64,000 nt of DNA. Origin: Ardenticatenaceae bacterium (lineage in GTDB: Bacteria; Chloroflexota; Anaerolineae; Promineifilales; Promineifilaceae). Location of the stretch: assembly GCA_020634395.1 (NCBI GenBank), contig JACKBU010000008.1:99543-163542 (forward strand), written 5' to 3'. The notes beneath the pieces are model-generated. The model worked only from the letters and a program-made list of their open reading frames with translations. It was not told where the DNA came from and made no database searches. A program made the position numbers and the translations under genes. Of the stretch, positions 44,824 through 52,570 are shown in pieces. Positions within the stretch are counted from its first letter, which is position 1. Each line of letters opens with the position of its first letter.

Positions 44824-45797
44824 CAAGGGAAATCGCTGTAGACCTGGACTTCTTGCGCCGCTTTGAGGCCGGCCTGGATCCCCTTCACCCGGAGCGCAGC
44901 GCCATCCCGGCGCACATACTTGGCTACGGCGAGATCAGCACCGTGCTGGCCTGCGAAGCCGGTGACCCGACCCTGGCCTATAAACGGATGCCCCTGTTCA
45001 ACAGCGCCGCCGAGGCGGCGGCTTACGTGGATTTGTATGCGGACTACACGGCCGTTTTGGCCGACGCGGGTATTGACGTGGCGCCGGGGCAGATGGTGTG
45101 GATTCCGGCGGCTAACGGCCGTGGCGCCGTCATATACCTGGCCCAAGAAAAGCTCCCGGCGCAGAGCATTGCCCACAAAGCGCTGCCCTACCTGAAGCCG
45201 CCGCAGGCTTTGGACTTGTTGACGGCCGTTTTCGATGAACTGGACAAGGTGTTCCGCTTCAACGCCGCGCATCGCGGCGAAGTGGAGGTAGGGTTCGACG
45301 GGCAGCTTTCCAACTGGGCGATTGCCGGCTTTGAGGCGCAAGACGGCCGTTTGCCGCAGCCGCTGCGCCTGACCTACTTCGACACCAGCTCTCCGCTGCT
45401 GCGCCGCCAGGGCGTGGAGCAGTTAAACGCCGAGATATTTTTGCGCAGCGCGCCCTTTTTTCTGATCTGGCTGCTGAAGCGCTTATACCTGGAAGAGGTG
45501 GTGACACGCTACTACGATTTGCGGCAGGTGGTGATTGACCTGCTGGCAAACCTGTACAAAGAGCAGCGCCCGGAGCTGATCCTGGATCTGACGGTGATGG
45601 GCAATGAACGGTGGGCGCAGGGGGGAACGGGAAACGGCCGTTTCTCGACCATCACTCCGTCCGAAGTGGCGGCCTACTACCGTGAAGATGCTTTTATCTG
45701 GCGGTTATACCTGGGCGCGCGCCGCCTGGATCGCTCCTTGCACCGGCTGGCGAGACGGCCGTATCCGCACATTTTGCCCGGCAAGATTAACCGTTGA
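44820..45797 (+). CDS. DUF6206-like protein with kinase-like fold features
   Basis: 325 residues. I see a possible atypical kinase/phosphotransferase pattern: LGYGEISTVLACEA (glycine loop), TLAYKRMPLF (candidate ATP Lys), VGFDGQLSNWAIAGF (catalytic-loop-like Asp and Asn) and LTYFDTSSPLLRR (DFG-like Asp). No family is recognised with certainty; it resembles DUF6206 proteins. Translational coupling to the aminotransferase suggests a two-step modification of an amino-containing metabolite, which is inference. About six ACGGCCGT copies, as in native genes. Confidence 0.7.
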   Translation: MTREIAVDLDFLRRFEAGLDPLHPERSAIPAHILGYGEISTVLACEAGDPTLAYKRMPLFNSAAEAAAYVDLYADYTAVLADAGIDVAPGQMVWIPAANGRGAVIYLAQEKLPAQSIAHKALPYLKPPQALDLLTAVFDELDKVFRFNAAHRGEVEVGFDGQLSNWAIAGFEAQDGRLPQPLRLTYFDTSSPLLRRQGVEQLNAEIFLRSAPFFLIWLLKRLYLEEVVTRYYDLRQVVIDLLANLYKEQRPELILDLTVMGNERWAQGGTGNGRFSTITPSEVAAYYREDAFIWRLYLGARRLDRSLHRLARRPYPHILPGKINR

Positions 45798-45881
45798 GCG
45801 GCCGGGTACGTTTTTCGCTTGATGGTGCTATACTCACGGCATCAAACTGTGCGCTGCTGCGGCAGCCGGGAGGTACACTCT

Positions 45882-46619
45882 ATGTCTCTTGAATCGAACT
45901 ATCAACCCAATATTCCGGCCCCCATATCGGAGGCCAAACTGGCGGAGACGTTCAACTCCGTCATGGCGCGTGTGTATTTGTGGATGACGTTAGGGCTGAT
46001 CGTGACAACGGCCGTGTCCTTTTACGTCGTCACCAACGAAGCGATTCTGAACTTCGTGTTTGGCTCTATTTGGGTGCTGCTGGGCCTGTTCGTTGCCCAA
46101 ATTGCCCTGGTCATTGCCCTGGTCAGAGCGTTGAACAAGCTGTCGACGGGGGCTGCGTTGGGCATGTTCTTCCTGTATGCGGCCTTAAACGGCGTTACGC
46201 TGTCGGCGATTTTGTTGGCTTATGATCTGGGGACCGTGACGATGGCGTTTGGGGTAACGGCCGTGGTCTTCGTCTTACTCAGCGTGGTGGGCCTTACCAC
46301 CAAACAAGACCTGACCAAATGGGGGCCGATTCTCTTCTTCGGGCTGATCGGTTTGATCCTGGGTACATTGGTCAACATGTTCCTACGCAGCAGCACCCTG
46401 GACCTCATCATCACGTACCTGGGCATCCTCATCTTCCTCGGCCTCATCGTCTACGATACAAAATTCATCAAGCAAATGACCTATCAGGCCGCCAACCAAA
46501 ATGGCGGAGACCTGCAAGCGGTTGTTGGCCGCATCAGCGTCCTGGGCGCATTGAAGCTCTATCTAGACTTCATCAACCTCTTCCTCTACATTTTGCGCCT
46601 GCTAGGCCGGCGGCGGTAA
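45882..46619 (+). CDS. Bax inhibitor-1/YccA family membrane protein
   Basis: 245 residues from the ATG at 45882 (GGGAGG 8 nt upstream). Seven membrane helices; conserved segments TFNSVMARVYLWMTLGLIVT, GMFFLYAALNGVTLSAILLA and the C-terminal LIVYDTKFIKQMTYQAA with the conserved Asp of the family calcium-leak site. Family knowledge: BsYetJ-type pH-sensitive calcium leak; precise bacterial role uncertain. It ends at a strong bidirectional terminator. Confidence 0.9.
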   Translation: MSLESNYQPNIPAPISEAKLAETFNSVMARVYLWMTLGLIVTTAVSFYVVTNEAILNFVFGSIWVLLGLFVAQIALVIALVRALNKLSTGAALGMFFLYAALNGVTLSAILLAYDLGTVTMAFGVTAVVFVLLSVVGLTTKQDLTKWGPILFFGLIGLILGTLVNMFLRSSTLDLIITYLGILIFLGLIVYDTKFIKQMTYQAANQNGGDLQAVVGRISVLGALKLYLDFINLFLYILRLLGRRR

Positions 46620-46643
46620 ATTTTTGCAGTCTATTAAAGTAAA

Positions 46644-46678
46644 AAAAGAGACATTTCGAATCCCGAAATGTCTCTTTT
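46644..46678. terminator. Bidirectional intrinsic terminator
   Basis: AAAAGAGACATTTCG (46644-46658), loop AATCC, CGAAATGTCTCTTTT (46664-46678). It separates the convergent BI-1 and slyD genes. Confidence 0.92.
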
Positions 46679-46711
46679 GCGTTTGTCAGAGTTGATTAAG
46701 CTGCAGCTTCG

Positions 46712-47194
46712 TTAGTGCACGTGACCGTGGGCCAACTCCTCATCAGATGCCGGGCGAATGCCTGTAATTTCAATGTCAAACGTCAGCACTTCACCGGCTA
46801 ACGGATGGTTGAAATCCAACAGCACCTCCTCCGGGCGAATTTCGGCTATGTAGGTTTCGATGAGCTGGCCGGTGGCTTGATCGCGCATACGCAGGCCCAT
46901 GCCCTCTTCCAGATCTAATTCTTCGGGGAAAATGCTGCGAGGAACAACCTGAAAAGCGTCAGGATCAACTTCGCCATACCCATCAGCAGCCGCGACGACG
47001 ACTTGTTTGTTGTCGCCGATGGCCATGCCGTAGAGTTCTTTTTCCAGGCCAGGGATAATCTGGCCAAAACCCTGTAAAAACTGCAAGGGATCACCCTTGA
47101 CAGATGAATCGACGACCTCCCCATCATCCAACGTGAGGGTGTAGTGCATGCTCACTACCAGGTCATCGGCAACTTTTAAAGCGTCCGGGGTCAT
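46712..47194 (-). CDS. slyD: SlyD-like FKBP-type peptidyl-prolyl isomerase
   Basis: 160 residues. FKBP domain LVVSMHYTLTLDDGEVVDSS and GFGQIIPGLEKELYGMAIGD, with the IF insert region (about 75-125) holding YGEVDPDAFQVVPRSIFPEE, then LLDFNHPLAGEVLTFDIEI. The His-rich tail is short (AHGHVH). A cytoplasmic folding helper and isomerase. Starts 12 bp after the cold-shock gene on the same strand, with AGGA upstream, so csp-slyD form an operon. Confidence 0.93.
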   Translation of the reverse strand: MTPDALKVADDLVVSMHYTLTLDDGEVVDSSVKGDPLQFLQGFGQIIPGLEKELYGMAIGDNKQVVVAAADGYGEVDPDAFQVVPRSIFPEELDLEEGMGLRMRDQATGQLIETYIAEIRPEEVLLDFNHPLAGEVLTFDIEITGIRPASDEELAHGHVH

Positions 47195-47206
47195 TAATCA
47201 CCAATC

Positions 47207-47419
47207 CTAAATTTTGCTGACGTTTACAGCAGCCAGGCCCTTTTGGCCCATCTGCACTGTGAATTCGACGCGATCACCTTCGGCTAAGGTGCGGAAACCT
47301 TGCTGTCCGCCGATGGCAGAGAAGTGTACGAATACATCGCCGCCTTTATCGCGCGCAATAAAGCCGTAGCCTTTTTGATCGCTGAACCATTTCACTGTCC
47401 CTTGTTCTACTTCGTCCAT
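47207..47419 (-). CDS. csp: Cold shock protein
   Basis: 70 residues from the ATG at 47419, with AAGGAG 9 nt upstream; the ATG at 47437 would place that site inside the gene. RNP1 and RNP2 motifs are intact: GTVKWFSDQKGYGFIARDKG and DVFVHFSAI. Single cold-shock domain that binds single-stranded RNA/DNA and melts secondary structures. Its leader (about 110 nt) contains an intrinsic terminator, described separately. Followed by slyD. Confidence 0.95.
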   Translation of the reverse strand: MDEVEQGTVKWFSDQKGYGFIARDKGGDVFVHFSAIGGQQGFRTLAEGDRVEFTVQMGQKGLAAVNVSKI

Positions 47420-47457
47420 CTTGAAATTCTCCTTCAAAAATCCATTCTTGTTGCGGC

Positions 47458-47491
47458 AAAAAAAAACGTCCAGGCTGTGTAAGTCTGGACG
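47458..47491 (-). terminator. Intrinsic terminator within the csp leader (possible attenuator)
   Basis: On the minus strand, CGTCCAG (47491-47485) and CTGGACG (47473-47467) pair around an 11-nt loop, followed by a run of eight T (47466-47459). It lies 39 nt before the csp start, downstream of a promoter at 47537-47565. Either it ends the SDR transcript from upstream or it controls csp-slyD expression. Confidence 0.75.
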
Positions 47492-47536
47492 GTTCTCTTG
47501 GTTTCCGAAACAAAAACTTACTCAATCTTACTGCAA

Positions 47537-47565
47537 ACTTTAACCCAAGATGAAGCGCAAGTCAA
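47537..47565 (-). promoter_or_regulatory. Promoter of csp-slyD
   Basis: Minus strand TTGACT (47565-47560), 17-bp spacer, TAAAGT (47542-47537). The predicted start, near 47530, is upstream of the leader terminator. Confidence 0.6.
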
Positions 47566-47612
47566 TTGAGGACCGGCGGGCCGCAGGGCAGATGGTTGGG
47601 TGAGGGGTTTGT

Positions 47613-48458
47613 TCACTCTCGTTCATACTTCCAGTTGACACGGCCGTAATCCGGATGCGCCCCCCAGCCCTGATCCGCCAGCCAGCGGGAAAAGCGCGGC
47701 GCCATCTGGTAGATGAGCGACAGCGGCCCCAGATAACGCGGCAGGGTGAGAATGGCTTGTTTTTTGTCGATGGCGTGGAGAACGGCCGTCGCCACCTGCG
47801 GCGGCGTCAGTGCCGGCAGATACTTGTTCAATCGCGGCGTGCGCTGTGGCTGGACATGTTTTTTGAAAAAGTCTGTGCCGGCGACCGTGCCCAGGCGCAC
47901 CAGCGTGGTGCGCACCGGCGTGTGGGCCAGCTCCATTTGCAGGGTGACGGTGTAGGCGTCGATGGCCGCTTTGGTGGCCGTGTAGGCCGCCGAGGAACCG
48001 CGCACCAGTATGCGCGCCGTGATGGAGCCGACGGCGACGATGTGGCCCTGCCCGGCGGCCAGCATCCAGGGCAGCGCCGTGCGCACACCCGTCACCAGGC
48101 CGTCGTAGCCGACGCGCATGGTGTGCTGCGCCTGCTCGATGCTCATGTCCAGCACGTCGTCCCACTGCACGTAGGCGGCGTTGTGGATGAGGATGTCCAG
48201 ACGGCCGTTTACGTCCCGCACCCCCTCCAGCCAGCCCACGTACTGCGTCGGGTCGGTCACGTCGCCGCGCGACAGGCAAATCCGGTCGCCCCAGGGCAGA
48301 TTGATGCGCTCCGCTTCCGCCCGCTCCAGGCTGCCCGCCGAATAGCCGCAGGCGTAGACCTGCGCGCCATGCGCCGCCAGCGCCTGGGTCAACGCCCAGC
48401 CGATGCCCTGTGTGCCGCCGGTGATGACGGCCGTTTGGCCGCGAAGAAATGGTTCCAT
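47613..48458 (-). CDS. Short-chain dehydrogenase/reductase
   Basis: 281 residues from the ATG at 48458 (AGGAG 5 nt upstream); longer starts lack a site. Classical SDR: TAVITGGTQGIGWALTQALA (TGxxxGIG), DILIHNAAYVQWDD (NAA in place of NAG), AVGSITARILVRGSSAAYTA with the YxxxK-type site AYTATKAAIDAYT. An extended C-terminal end (YLGPLSLIYQMAPRFSRWLA) suggests a membrane-associated or lipid-type substrate. Substrate unknown. The antisense strand is open across most of this gene by composition only. Confidence 0.87.
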   Translation of the reverse strand: MEPFLRGQTAVITGGTQGIGWALTQALAAHGAQVYACGYSAGSLERAEAERINLPWGDRICLSRGDVTDPTQYVGWLEGVRDVNGRLDILIHNAAYVQWDDVLDMSIEQAQHTMRVGYDGLVTGVRTALPWMLAAGQGHIVAVGSITARILVRGSSAAYTATKAAIDAYTVTLQMELAHTPVRTTLVRLGTVAGTDFFKKHVQPQRTPRLNKYLPALTPPQVATAVLHAIDKKQAILTLPRYLGPLSLIYQMAPRFSRWLADQGWGAHPDYGRVNWKYERE

Positions 48459-48554
48459 GGCTGCTCCTGCTTTGTTCGCCGGTGTCCGGCTTTGGCCCCC
48501 GGTGGGCCTTGGTATAAAATCCGGCGATTCTGTTTTATCTTGAGGTATAGACTG

Positions 48555-50468
48555 TTGCAAGCGATTCAGACTTTTTGGACCAGGGATTGGCGGCTAAACG
48601 GCCGTGTCGCCCTCACCGGCGCCGCCCTGATCGCCTTCATTATTTTTCTCACCACGCTGCAACTGCACATCAACGGCAGCAGCCACCCTTACGCCACCGA
48701 CGTGGGCGAAATCCAAAACGCCCTGCCGCGTTGGGGGACCATCCACTACAACGGCTACCCGCTCTACACGCTCATCGGTTCGGCGTTTGTGACGGTTTTG
48801 CGCGGCCTGGGAGTGGCCCCGGCGCTGGGTGCGTCGCTTTATTCGGCCGTGTGGGGGGCGATCAGTGTGGCCTTGCTGGTGCAGTTGATGCTGGCCCTGA
48901 GCGTGCAGCCGCTCATCGCCGCGGTGGCTTCGCTGCTGTTTGCCCTGGCTACGTCCATCTGGGTCGATGCCTCCATCGCCGAAGTCCACACCATGTCGAT
49001 GGCCCTCACCTTTGTGACGCTGTGGTTTGCGGTGCGCTTTGGCCGCAGCGGGCAAAAATCCGACCTGTACTGGCTGGCGTTTTGGGGCGGCATGGTGCTG
49101 GCCCACCAGCGCGCCTTCGCCCTGTTTTTGCCGGCAGTGCTGTTTTGGGCCTTTCCGCACTGGCGGCTGGTGCTGCGGCATGCGCTGCCGGTGCTGGCCC
49201 TGGGCTTGATCGGCCCCTTGACTTACCTTTACCTGCCGCTGCGCGCCTGGATGGGCGCGGATTGGACGTACAGTTCGCCGGGGACGTGGCAGGGATTTTG
49301 GGCGCTGGTCTTTTACACGCGCTCTGATCTGGTGATTGTGCCGGACACGGCCGTTCTCTGGCTGGAGCGTATGCGCGGCATCCTGGCCTTGCTGGCCGAC
49401 GACTGGCCCTGGCTGCTGACCGCTTTGGGGGCGGTGGGGCTGCTGCTGCCCGGCGGCCCGGCGCGCTGGCAGGAACGGTGGGGGCTGCTGGTTACCTGGG
49501 CGCTGCACCTGCCGATCAGTTTCATCGTCTGGGAAGGACGGGTGTCTGACGCGCTGCTGGCAGTGAAGCTGCCCATTATCGCCATTGCCGCCATCGGCGT
49601 GGCCTTGCTGCTGGAGTGGGTGTGGGCGAAACGGCCGTCGCTCGGCAAACTGGCGGTGGCGGCGAGCCTGGGCGTGTTGGTCTGGCTGTTTGTGGCCAAC
49701 CGGCCGGACGTGCTGGCCGTGACCCGCGACCGCAGCGCGTTTGATACGATTGCCCTGGCGCAGCGCATCCCGCCGGCGGCCGACGGCCGTGCGCAAACCC
49801 TGATGGCACTGTGGGGCCACGATTACTGGGCGCTGACTTACGCCCAGGCCTACGAAGGCCAGTTCCCCGACCTGACCCTGGTGGACCACGACAACGATTT
49901 TGCGGCCATCGCCCAAAACAGCCACCTGCTCACCCTGAGCAAGACCTTTTACCAGCGCTCGCCGGATTGGTGGGCCGGTTTGCTTGGCCCGATTTACCTG
50001 ACCTCGGCCGCGCCGGATATCGTGGAGATTCAGACCCAGCCGCGGCTGGCGCCCATCGCCTCGGAAAGCGACGTGCTGGCCCTGGGCAACGGCATCGCCA
50101 TCCATCGGGCGGATCTGGCCTGGCTGCCGGACAATCAACTCCTGCTTGCCGTCACCTGGCAGGCGCAGCAGCCCGACCTGGGTGATTACAGCGTGGCTGT
50201 GCATCTGGTCAGCCAGGATCCGCCCACCGAGCCGCAAGACATTCTGGCCCAGGCGGACAGTTCGCATCCGGTTTATGGCTGGTATCCCACCTCGCGCTGG
50301 CAGCCCGGGGAGCTGGTGATGGACCATTTTTTGCTGGCTGTGCCGGAGGACGCTGCGCCGCAGGCGGTGCGGGTGGGCATGTACCAGTCGCTGCCGGATG
50401 GCACGTTCCAGAATACGGCCTGGCTGTCGCTGCCTGTGCCGGAACGCCCTCTCTCTATCAGCCAATAG
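48555..50468 (+). CDS. DUF2723-type polytopic membrane protein (protein O-mannosyltransferase-like)
   Basis: 637 residues from a TTG at 48555, with GAGG 9 nt upstream. DUF2723/TMEM260-like start: SSHPYATDVGEIQNALPRWG, then HYNGYPLYTLIGSAFVTVLR, with the acidic Asp-Glu pair after the first helix; ASIAEVHTMSMALTFVTLWF is another family segment. About 11 membrane helices, then an extracytoplasmic beta domain. Related to GT-C enzymes; the donor is expected to be a lipid-linked sugar. Divergent from the SDR gene, so the two share a 96-bp promoter region. Confidence 0.82.
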   Translation: MQAIQTFWTRDWRLNGRVALTGAALIAFIIFLTTLQLHINGSSHPYATDVGEIQNALPRWGTIHYNGYPLYTLIGSAFVTVLRGLGVAPALGASLYSAVWGAISVALLVQLMLALSVQPLIAAVASLLFALATSIWVDASIAEVHTMSMALTFVTLWFAVRFGRSGQKSDLYWLAFWGGMVLAHQRAFALFLPAVLFWAFPHWRLVLRHALPVLALGLIGPLTYLYLPLRAWMGADWTYSSPGTWQGFWALVFYTRSDLVIVPDTAVLWLERMRGILALLADDWPWLLTALGAVGLLLPGGPARWQERWGLLVTWALHLPISFIVWEGRVSDALLAVKLPIIAIAAIGVALLLEWVWAKRPSLGKLAVAASLGVLVWLFVANRPDVLAVTRDRSAFDTIALAQRIPPAADGRAQTLMALWGHDYWALTYAQAYEGQFPDLTLVDHDNDFAAIAQNSHLLTLSKTFYQRSPDWWAGLLGPIYLTSAAPDIVEIQTQPRLAPIASESDVLALGNGIAIHRADLAWLPDNQLLLAVTWQAQQPDLGDYSVAVHLVSQDPPTEPQDILAQADSSHPVYGWYPTSRWQPGELVMDHFLLAVPEDAAPQAVRVGMYQSLPDGTFQNTAWLSLPVPERPLSISQ

Positions 50469-50519
50469 CTGAGCGGGCCACGGCAACGGCCGTCCCTGCT
50501 ACGGCAATGGTATCCCTGC

Positions 50520-50584
50520 GGGGATGAGGGCTGATTCGCCAATCCTCCCGGAAGTTCAGAACTTCCGGGAGGATGAATGGTTAC
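50520..50584. repeat. Dispersed element with 33-bp perfect palindrome, copy 2
   Basis: The palindrome at 50542-50574 and about 30 flanking bases are identical to copy 1 at 9625-9690. On the left is one degenerate CTACGGCAATGGT unit, as in the 9.4 kb array; on the right the 21-bp array begins. Confidence 0.88.
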
Positions 50585-50619
50585 GGCAATGGTCATCCCC
50601 GCGGGGATGAGGGCATTGC

Positions 50620-50787
50620 GGCTGGTGCATGGCACTGCGCGGCTGGTGCATGGCACTGCGCGGCTGGTGCAAGGCATTGTGCGGGCGGTGCATGGCACTG
50701 TGCGGGCGGTGCACGGCATTGTGCGGCTGGTGCACGGTATTGCGCGGGCGGTGCATGGCACTGCGCGGGCGGTGCAAGGCATTGTGC
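50620..50787. repeat. Tandem array, 8 copies of a 21-bp unit
   Basis: Unit GGCTGGTGCATGGCACTGCG plus C, with variants GGGCGGTGC and AAGGCATTGTGC. The first two units are identical. All frames remain open through it by period alone; no gene is called. Confidence 0.9.
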
Positions 50788-50819
50788 GGCCGCCGCGCTG
50801 TTACCGATTGGTTAATTGG

Positions 50820-51065
50820 CTAGATTGGCTCGATTTCCAGGCGGGCGATGAGCCGGTCGCGGGCGCCGGCGGGCAGGTCGGGTTGGGGCAGCTGCTGGTA
50901 GAGGAAGATGGTTTTGTGCAGGGTGTCCACGACGACGCGGCAGTTTTCGCAGCCGGCCAGGTGTTGTTCGATGGCGGCGCACACGGCCGTTTGCGCTTCG
51001 CCATCCACGTAAGCCGAGAGATCGCCCAAAAGCTGCTGGCAGGTTTGTCTGGTTGCGTCGTTCAT
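50820..51065 (-). CDS. Anti-sigma factor, zf-HC2 type
   Basis: 81 residues. C-x(n)-H-x3-C-x2-C zinc motif: TCQQLLGDLSAYVDGE and IEQHLAGCENCRVVVDTL, as in ZAS anti-sigma factors; a short C-terminal tail with no membrane helix (RDRLIARLEIEP). It lies 3 bp after the ECF sigma gene, so it is probably the soluble, redox- or zinc-responsive inhibitor of that sigma factor. Confidence 0.88.
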   Translation of the reverse strand: MNDATRQTCQQLLGDLSAYVDGEAQTAVCAAIEQHLAGCENCRVVVDTLHKTIFLYQQLPQPDLPAGARDRLIARLEIEPI

Positions 51066-51068
51066 GGC

Positions 51069-51668
51069 TTAAGCTCCTGAGGCGTGCGCGCCGGCAAAAT
51101 AATCGGCCAGGTTTTCGCGCAGCTGCAGGCGGGCGCGGTAGAGGCGGGTTTTTACCAGGTCGGTGGAGATTTCCAGGGCGTCGGCCGTTTCCTGGGTGGA
51201 TAAGCCTTCAAATTCGCGCAAGACGAAGACTCCTTTGAGGGCTGGTGGCAGGTCGGTAACGGCCGTGGCCAGTTTCTCCCGCGCTTCTTCGCTGGTCAGT
51301 TCCCGCTCCGGCAGGCAGCACCAGTCGAACAACTGCTGCGGCACGACCACCGCGCCATCCTCCGCGGCCCACGTTTCGTCAAGCGACAACAGCGCCGGGT
51401 CTTTCTGGCGCAGGCGCATCATGGCGTTGTTGTAGGTGATGCGGTAGAGCCAGGTTTTGATGCTGGCGCGCCCTTCAAACGAGCCAATGGCTTTGAAGGC
51501 GTTGAGAAAGGTTTCCTGCATCACGTCTTCGGCGTCGGCTTCATTTTTAAGCAGGCGCAGGGCCAGCCGGTAAACGGCCGTGCCGTACCGGTCAATACAA
51601 ATCGTGCAGGCGCTCTTGTCGCCGCCCTGCAAACGCGCAACCAATTCCTGATCAGAAAGTTCGGCCAT
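51069..51668 (-). CDS. ECF RNA polymerase sigma factor
   Basis: 199 residues. Region 2: RYGTAVYRLALRLLKNEADA, then EDVMQETFLNAFKAIGSFEG and IKTWLYRITYNNAMMRLR. Region 4: LPPALKGVFVLREFEGLSTQ, then ETADALEISTDLVKTRLYRA. The paired anti-sigma gene follows directly. Target promoters unknown; no repeated upstream motif that would define its regulon was found in this window. Confidence 0.94.
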   Translation of the reverse strand: MAELSDQELVARLQGGDKSACTICIDRYGTAVYRLALRLLKNEADAEDVMQETFLNAFKAIGSFEGRASIKTWLYRITYNNAMMRLRQKDPALLSLDETWAAEDGAVVVPQQLFDWCCLPERELTSEEAREKLATAVTDLPPALKGVFVLREFEGLSTQETADALEISTDLVKTRLYRARLQLRENLADYFAGAHASGA

Positions 51669-51702
51669 CAGCCTGAATGTTACTCCTTGGATGGGATGCG
51701 GC

Positions 51703-52131
<429 letters not shown>

Positions 52132-52218
52132 GATTGGTTAATCTGTAGGGACTATCTGAAACTTCCGATGGCTAACTCGTAATGATCAGTCGCAAAGGAC
52201 GAGAGCGGTTGCCATGCG

Positions 52219-52464
52219 TTAAACGGTGTCAGGGCTACGAATAGTCAGTTCTTCTAGGTGGTCGTTTTGCAGCGCCGTAAGCAAATTACTTTGTCCAAAC
52301 TTGCCATACAGACGATCAAGTGGTGTGGAATCGAGCACAAGTGTTAGAATGATTTCGTCGTTTTCCAGGCGCACCTCGAAGAGATCCCCCGGTTTAAGCC
52401 CGAGCGATTGGCGTATTTCTCGGGGAATTATCAATTGTCCTTTGGAAGATAATCGCACAGGCAT
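52219..52464 (-). CDS. AbrB/MazE-type antitoxin-like regulator, no adjacent toxin
   Basis: 81 residues; SpoVT-AbrB swapped hairpin domain: VRLSSKGQLIIPREIRQSLG, then LKPGDLFEVRLENDEIIL, with a longer helical tail (LDRLYGKFGQSNLL). AGAGG before the ATG. Such proteins usually precede a PIN toxin gene; here the next 85 bp contain none and yjbQ follows. It may be an orphan antitoxin or a stand-alone DNA-binding regulator. No ACGGCCGT from 51.6 to 52.6 kb. Confidence 0.82.
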   Translation of the reverse strand: MPVRLSSKGQLIIPREIRQSLGLKPGDLFEVRLENDEIILTLVLDSTPLDRLYGKFGQSNLLTALQNDHLEELTIRSPDTV

Positions 52465-52570
52465 GTCATACCTCTTGTCATTTATGTGTCAGCCCTGTGG
52501 TTGGCAATCCTGCTGTTGCTTTACCGATTTTGTTCATTGTAAGGCGGCGAAGAAACAGTGTCAATTTTGC

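Noticed and set aside
47655..48554. Extension of the DUF2723 protein by 300 residues at its N-terminus
   Set aside because: That stretch is the antisense of the SDR gene; the membrane protein homology starts at 48555 with a TTG preceded by GAGG.
50573..51080. Open frames over the second 21-bp array, continuing antisense into the anti-sigma gene
   Set aside because: Period artefact plus antisense shadow of a well-supported gene; no start site.
52219..52464. Complete AbrB-PIN toxin-antitoxin module
   Set aside because: No toxin frame in either direction next to the AbrB-like gene.
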